Assembly: GCA_023474975.1 (NCBI GenBank)
Contig: JAMCXE010000036.1
Location: forward strand, 438 to 9,928
Origin: Patescibacteria group bacterium
GTDB taxonomy: Bacteria > Patescibacteriota > Minisyncoccia > UBA6257 > 02-FULL-45-10c
Direction of reading: 5' to 3'
Length of the DNA: 9,491 nucleotides
A program made the position numbers and the translations under genes. Below the pieces are notes generated by a model. The model was given only the letters and a program-made list of their open reading frames with translations. It had not been told where the DNA came from and searched no databases. Every line of letters starts with the position of its first letter. Within the stretch, counting starts at the first letter, position 1. Shown one piece after another: positions 5,811-9,491 of the stretch.

Positions 5811-8800
5811 TTATCTAATTTGCTTAGCTGAGTTGCAGATTATTTTAGATTCATTATTGCGAAGAGTGATCTTTCCGGAAACTAACACTACGTTGCCTTC
5901 TACCCATAGACTTTTCGTTTTATCTAATACATCAGAAAAAACGAGCACTTCCACGCTAGAATCAAAATCCTGGATAACCACGAAGAGCATTGGTTGACCA
6001 AGCTTAGTGGTGATCGATTGTATTTTTGAGATGAATCCGGCAACTTTAACGTTTTTTGGCCTCATCCATTCGTCGTTATCACCGCGAAGCATTGCCGTTT
6101 TAATATCCGGTATTCCGAGCAGTTTTATTTTTTCTTTATATACATTTAGTGGATGATCGGAAATAAAAAGCCCGAGCAGTTCTTTTTCCCAGTTTATTCT
6201 TTCGGTTGGCGTAGCTGGTTCGCAGGGCTTCATTTTTAAGGCGCCGGCGGAAGCCTTTGATCCGCCAAAAAGACTGTTCTGTGTATTATTTTTAGCCTTT
6301 CGCAGACTAGAGGCAAATTTAACTATTTCTTCAATGTTATTCAATGCCTGATTCCGTTCTATACTCAATGAATCCAAGGCTCCGGATTTGATCAGGCTTT
6401 CCAAAGATTTCTTATTAAGATCTTTATGCTCAACCCTTTCCAGTAGATCGATGAGGCTTTTATATGGTCCATTTTTTTGTCTTTCGGCCATGATCGCTTC
6501 AACAATATTTTGTCCGATATTTTTTATGGCGAGTAGGCCGAATCGAATATTCTTATCTTCCGGTACGAAAGTAGTAAAACTTTTATTTATATCCGGAGCG
6601 AATACTTCTATGCCGGCTTTTTTAGCTTCACTGATCAGAAAAGCCACTCTTTCTACGTCGCCGGAATCGGAATTTAAAAGACTGGTATAAAATTCAACGG
6701 GGTAGTGGGCGCGCAGATAAGCCGTGCGATAGCCAATAACGGCGTAGCAGGCAGCATGAGAGCGGTTGAATCCATAGCGGGCAAAAGGTTCGAACCAATG
6801 CCATATTTGTTCAGCTACGTTTTTAGCGATTCCGTTCTTTACCATTCCGTCTATCATTTTTTGAGATTGCTCATCCAAAAGGGATTTGATCTTTTTTCCG
6901 ACAGCTTTTCTTAAAGTATCTGCCTCGGAAAGCGTAAATCCTGCCAAGTCTTGGGCTACCCTCATAAGCTGTTCCTGATAGATCATAACCCCATAAGTTT
7001 TTTTAAGCGATTGTTCAAGTTTGGGATGCAAATAATTGATTCGTTCGCGTTTAAATTTTCTATTTATATATTGAGGAATAAATTCCATCGGGCCTGGGCG
7101 ATAAAGAGCGACCATGGCAATAATGTCTTCTATTTGGTTAGGACGAAGTTCTTTCAAATATCTTCTCATTCCGCTGGATTCAAGCTGAAAAACACCGGTG
7201 GTGTCCGCGGCTTGTAGTATTTCAAAAGTTTTTTTATCGTCTAAGGGTATTTTTCCTATATCCAGATCAATGCCGTAATTTTCTTTAATTAATCGGATAG
7301 AGTTTTCAATGATGGTTAAGTTCTTGAGACCGAGTAAGTCGATTTTTAATATTCCGAGGTCGTTAACGGCGTTCATTTCGAATTGAGTAACAATTGTGTC
7401 TTTGTCTTGAGGCGCATATTGGATAGGCATATATTCTGTAAGCGGTTCTGGCGTAATAACTGTGCCGCAAGCGTGTACAGAGGCGTGTCTATTTACACCC
7501 TCAAGATGTTTAGCTGCATCAATTATTTTTCTGGCGTCGGGGTCGGTATCGTAGAGATTTTTAAATTCCACAACATTTTTAAGCGAATCTTCTATCCAGC
7601 CTTCTTTCATTCCCTGGGTTGGATTGAAGGGAATTAGCTTTGCAGCTTTATCGCAAAGAGTGAGGGGGACTCCCATAGCTCTTCCTACATCTCTAATTGC
7701 GGCGCGAGCGGCCATTGTTCCGAAAGTAATAATATGAGCTACGTGGTCTACACCATATTTTTCCTGAAGGTATCCAAAAACTTCGTCACGGCGAGTATCG
7801 GTAAAATCAAGATCGATATCGGGCATTGAAATACGTTCTGGATTTAAGAATCTTTCGAACATTAGATCGTATTGGAGTGGATCCAGATCAGTAATTCCCA
7901 ATATAAAAGCAACGATGCTTCCGGCCGCCGAACCTCTGCCCGGACCAACTGCGATGCCCCTTTCTTTAGCCCAGTTCACAAAATCTTGAACGATCAAGAA
8001 ATAATCAACAAACCCCGTTTTTTTGATTATGCTCATCTCATAATCCAATCGCTTTTTGGTTTCTTCATTTATATTTGGATATCGGCTAGGCAATCTTTTT
8101 TGAACTAATTTTTCCAGATAATCGATCGCATTTTGCCCTTCGGGAAGAGGAAATTTTGGCAATATTATTTTCCCCAGCTGTATTTCTACGTTGCACCTAT
8201 CTGCAATTTTGGCGGTATTTTCCATCACTTCCGGCATATCTTTGAAAAATTCATACATTTGTTCTGGCGAACGCAATGAAAAATCATCGTCTTTTAATGT
8301 AAGTCTGTCTGGATCTTCGATCGTATTTCCTGTTTGAACCGCCAAGAGAATATCATGATATTTGGCATCCTCAGACCTTAAATAATGAGTATCTTGAGTT
8401 GCTACAACTTCGATGCCCGTTTCTTTTGCTAGCTCAATGATCCCTTCATTTACCTCTTTTACATCGGGAATGCCAGGGTGATGCCCGATCTCTAAAAAGA
8501 AATTTCCTTTTCCAAAAATTTCTTGATATTCCAAAGCAATATCCTTTGCTTTAGAATAATTGTTTTTTATAAGTGCTTGACCGATCTCGCCGGCGGGACA
8601 AGCTGAAAGGCCAATGACGCCTTCGTGATGCTGGCGTAAAATCTCTTTATCAATTCTTGGTTTATAATAAAATCCTTCTAGGTTTGCCTTAGTTACCAAT
8701 TGAATGATATTTTTCCAACCGGTGTTATTCTCGGCAAGTAAAACAAGATGGAAGAATTTATCGTCTATTCTGTTGCGTTTATTGAATCTTCCGTTAGGAG

Positions 8801-9011
8801 CGATATATGCCTCAACTCCAAGGATCGGTTTGATCCCGGCCTTTTTTGCTTTTTTGTAGAATTCTATCGCGCCATAAAGATTGCCGTGATCGGTTAGTGC
8901 TAAAGAATTCATCCCCAGTTCTTTTGCTGTGTTTATCAGACCGTCAATTTTGGCAAGACCATCTAAAAGAGAATAATGAGAGTGGACGTGTAGGTGGGTA
9001 AAGCGAATCAT
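5811..9011 (-). CDS. dnaE: DNA polymerase III subunit alpha, DnaE type
   Basis: This is the replicative polymerase catalytic subunit. The 1066-residue product is complete, somewhat shorter than the roughly 1160 of E. coli. Domains in order: PHP (about 1-210), with candidate metal ligands H8, H10, D17, H42, E67, H88, C138, D207 and H209; palm and fingers with GPGRGSAAGS (356-365), PDIDLDF (397-403; D398 and D400 catalytic) and D558 in ILKIDLLGL as third aspartate; FARYGFNRSHAACYAVIGY (743-761); a helix-hairpin-helix near 821-845; QNSLF (911-915), matching the beta-clamp binding motif; and an OB-fold at about 980-1066. No exonuclease insert is present, so it is not PolC. An in-frame stop lies five codons upstream of the ATG, and there is no Shine-Dalgarno sequence. 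A palindromic repeat lies just upstream. Confidence 0.98.
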   Translation of the reverse strand: MIRFTHLHVHSHYSLLDGLAKIDGLINTAKELGMNSLALTDHGNLYGAIEFYKKAKKAGIKPILGVEAYIAPNGRFNKRNRIDDKFFHLVLLAENNTGWKNIIQLVTKANLEGFYYKPRIDKEILRQHHEGVIGLSACPAGEIGQALIKNNYSKAKDIALEYQEIFGKGNFFLEIGHHPGIPDVKEVNEGIIELAKETGIEVVATQDTHYLRSEDAKYHDILLAVQTGNTIEDPDRLTLKDDDFSLRSPEQMYEFFKDMPEVMENTAKIADRCNVEIQLGKIILPKFPLPEGQNAIDYLEKLVQKRLPSRYPNINEETKKRLDYEMSIIKKTGFVDYFLIVQDFVNWAKERGIAVGPGRGSAAGSIVAFILGITDLDPLQYDLMFERFLNPERISMPDIDLDFTDTRRDEVFGYLQEKYGVDHVAHIITFGTMAARAAIRDVGRAMGVPLTLCDKAAKLIPFNPTQGMKEGWIEDSLKNVVEFKNLYDTDPDARKIIDAAKHLEGVNRHASVHACGTVITPEPLTEYMPIQYAPQDKDTIVTQFEMNAVNDLGILKIDLLGLKNLTIIENSIRLIKENYGIDLDIGKIPLDDKKTFEILQAADTTGVFQLESSGMRRYLKELRPNQIEDIIAMVALYRPGPMEFIPQYINRKFKRERINYLHPKLEQSLKKTYGVMIYQEQLMRVAQDLAGFTLSEADTLRKAVGKKIKSLLDEQSQKMIDGMVKNGIAKNVAEQIWHWFEPFARYGFNRSHAACYAVIGYRTAYLRAHYPVEFYTSLLNSDSGDVERVAFLISEAKKAGIEVFAPDINKSFTTFVPEDKNIRFGLLAIKNIGQNIVEAIMAERQKNGPYKSLIDLLERVEHKDLNKKSLESLIKSGALDSLSIERNQALNNIEEIVKFASSLRKAKNNTQNSLFGGSKASAGALKMKPCEPATPTERINWEKELLGLFISDHPLNVYKEKIKLLGIPDIKTAMLRGDNDEWMRPKNVKVAGFISKIQSITTKLGQPMLFVVIQDFDSSVEVLVFSDVLDKTKSLWVEGNVVLVSGKITLRNNESKIICNSAKQIR

Positions 9012-9021
9012 AAGATTTTTC

Positions 9022-9097
9022 TGTCATTGTGAGAAGTCTGCGACGCGGCAATCTTATTTTTATTTTTGAGATTGCTTCGGCGGCACTCGCAATGACG
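9022..9097. repeat. Palindromic interspersed repeat (two inverted gtcattg-gag-caatct units)
   Basis: Two units of about 33 bases lie head to head around an AT-rich centre. Outer arms gtcattg (9023-9029) and caatgac (9090-9096) pair exactly, gag (9031-9033) pairs with ctc (9086-9088), and inner arms caatct (9049-9054) and agattg (9069-9074) pair. The middle parts differ. This resembles a widespread family of short palindromic repeats of the GTCATTGCGAG...GCAATCTC type that I recall from many bacterial genomes, probably MITE- or REP-like. It ends about 10 bases before the dnaE start and would fold in its leader. Confidence 0.75.
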
Positions 9098-9254
9098 GAT
9101 AATATTTATTATCAATTAATTACATAATAACTTAAAAAGATGTTTTTTAAAAATATATTTAAAATAACTATTATTGTTATGTTTGATTGTTGCTGCTAGG
9201 ATAATTTTTTTTACCTGTTCGGTGGGTTAGGGGCGGTATTTAAATCACCGTTTT
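9098..9254. other. AT-rich spacer between the repeat and the transposase fragment
   Basis: Very AT-rich from 9098 to about 9180, with no ORF, tRNA or clear promoter that I can support. At 9220-9250 an imperfect inverted repeat (cggtg...caccg, about 11 pairs with one mismatch) lies just past the transposase stop. It might belong to the end of the insertion sequence. The dnaE promoter probably lies in this spacer, but no -35/-10 pair stands out. Confidence 0.5.
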
Positions 9255-9491
9255 CTAATCAATAGCTTGGACGTACTCTAGAGGTGTTTTGAGGTTAATT
9301 CCAAGATGTAATCTTCGACCATTGTAGTAGGGTAAATATTCATTGATGGCTTTCCGGTATTCTGCCGGAATAGATATAACTTTATCCAAGCATTCTTCTT
9401 GTATCGAACGGTTGAATCTTTCAATGTGGGCGTTATCATTTGGTTTTCTGACTCGGCTATGCCTATGATCGATATCCAAAACTCCGATATT
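9220..9491 (-). mobile_element. Insertion sequence, 3' end only, boundary unresolved
   Basis: The transposase 3' end and the downstream sequence with an imperfect inverted repeat at 9220-9250 mark the end of an insertion sequence that continues past the right edge. The terminal inverted repeat and target duplication cannot be identified because the other end is not in view. Confidence 0.55.
9255..9491 (-). CDS. DDE transposase (integrase core, IS3/IS481-like), C-terminal part
   Basis: DDE transposases of the retroviral-integrase fold cut and join element ends using an Asp-Asp-Glu triad. The 78 visible residues contain RKPNDNAHIERFNRSIQEE, in which the Glu of HIERF is the expected third catalytic residue. 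YNGRRLHLGINLKTPLEY follows, the typical C-terminal signature of this superfamily. The frame is open to the right edge (NIGV precedes LDIDHRHSR), so the TTG at 9479 is not the real start; the gene is cut by the window and both catalytic Asp residues lie outside. The C-terminus is intact (TAG at 9255-9257), so the gene is not evidently broken here. IS3 and IS481 families cannot be told apart from this fragment. Confidence 0.9.
   Translation of the reverse strand, partial: NIGVLDIDHRHSRVRKPNDNAHIERFNRSIQEECLDKVISIPAEYRKAINEYLPYYNGRRLHLGINLKTPLEYVQAID

Noticed and set aside
5785..5997. Plus-strand ORF of 70 codons with a gaggg motif 7 bases upstream
   Set aside because: Most of it lies antisense to the conserved OB-fold end of dnaE, and its composition mirrors that gene; no recognisable domain.
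6388..8108. Several plus-strand ORFs of 69 to 100 codons inside dnaE
   Set aside because: All are shadows of the conserved dnaE frame, without ribosome sites or family motifs.
9022..9097. CRISPR repeat or intrinsic terminator
   Set aside because: There are only two inverted units with no spacer array, and the structure lies upstream of dnaE with no GC stem followed by a T-run in the needed orientation.
9220..9250. Intrinsic terminator for the transposase
   Set aside because: On the transposase strand the imperfect stem is followed by an A-run, not a T-run.
1..9491. tRNA or rRNA genes and any defence or other multi-gene novel system
   Set aside because: No cloverleaf, rRNA stretch or cluster of unknown genes was seen; nearly all the sequence is taken up by known housekeeping genes.

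Overview
The window is an AT-rich bacterial segment of core housekeeping genes: transcription elongation (nusG), translation (rplK, gatB, thrS), nucleotide supply (tmk) and replication (dnaE), plus one fragment of an insertion sequence. The proteins are all bacterial in type. The intergenic regions are short, several starts lack a Shine-Dalgarno sequence, ThrS lacks the N-terminal TGS domain, and rplK is followed by a terminator rather than by rplA. Together these features suggest Candidate Phyla Radiation (Patescibacteria, perhaps Parcubacteria-like). That placement is inference from gene style, not from a search.

Layout on the + strand: the 3' part of nusG runs in from the left edge (1-501), then rplK (557-982) and a two-way terminator (999-1026). 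An 83-codon hypothetical gene on the - strand (1009-1260) converges on this terminator, and its stop codon lies inside the hairpin. Divergent from it is tmk (1371-1985), with its own terminator (2007-2034). Immediately after comes the gatB promoter, gatB (2074-3543), and a small overlapping charged ORF (3527-3751). A perfect 19-bp hairpin (3793-3835) closes this unit and is shared with thrS, which arrives from the other side.

Layout on the - strand: the transposase fragment at the right edge (9255-9491), an AT-rich gap, a palindromic repeat made of two inverted units (9022-9097), dnaE (5811-9011), a 185-bp spacer carrying a promoter and leader hairpin, then thrS (3835-5625).

The genes share housekeeping roles but do not form one pathway. 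GatB and ThrS both serve tRNA charging, NusG and L11 come from the conserved nusG-rplK neighbourhood, and Tmk and DnaE serve DNA synthesis. I found no new multi-gene system. The most useful observations are the identical 15-base extended -10 cores placed very close to the tmk and gatB starts, the palindromic repeat directly upstream of dnaE, the thrS leader hairpin, the complete-looking metal site in the DnaE PHP domain, and the nusG 5' end, which does not read as NusG in the first 18 bases.
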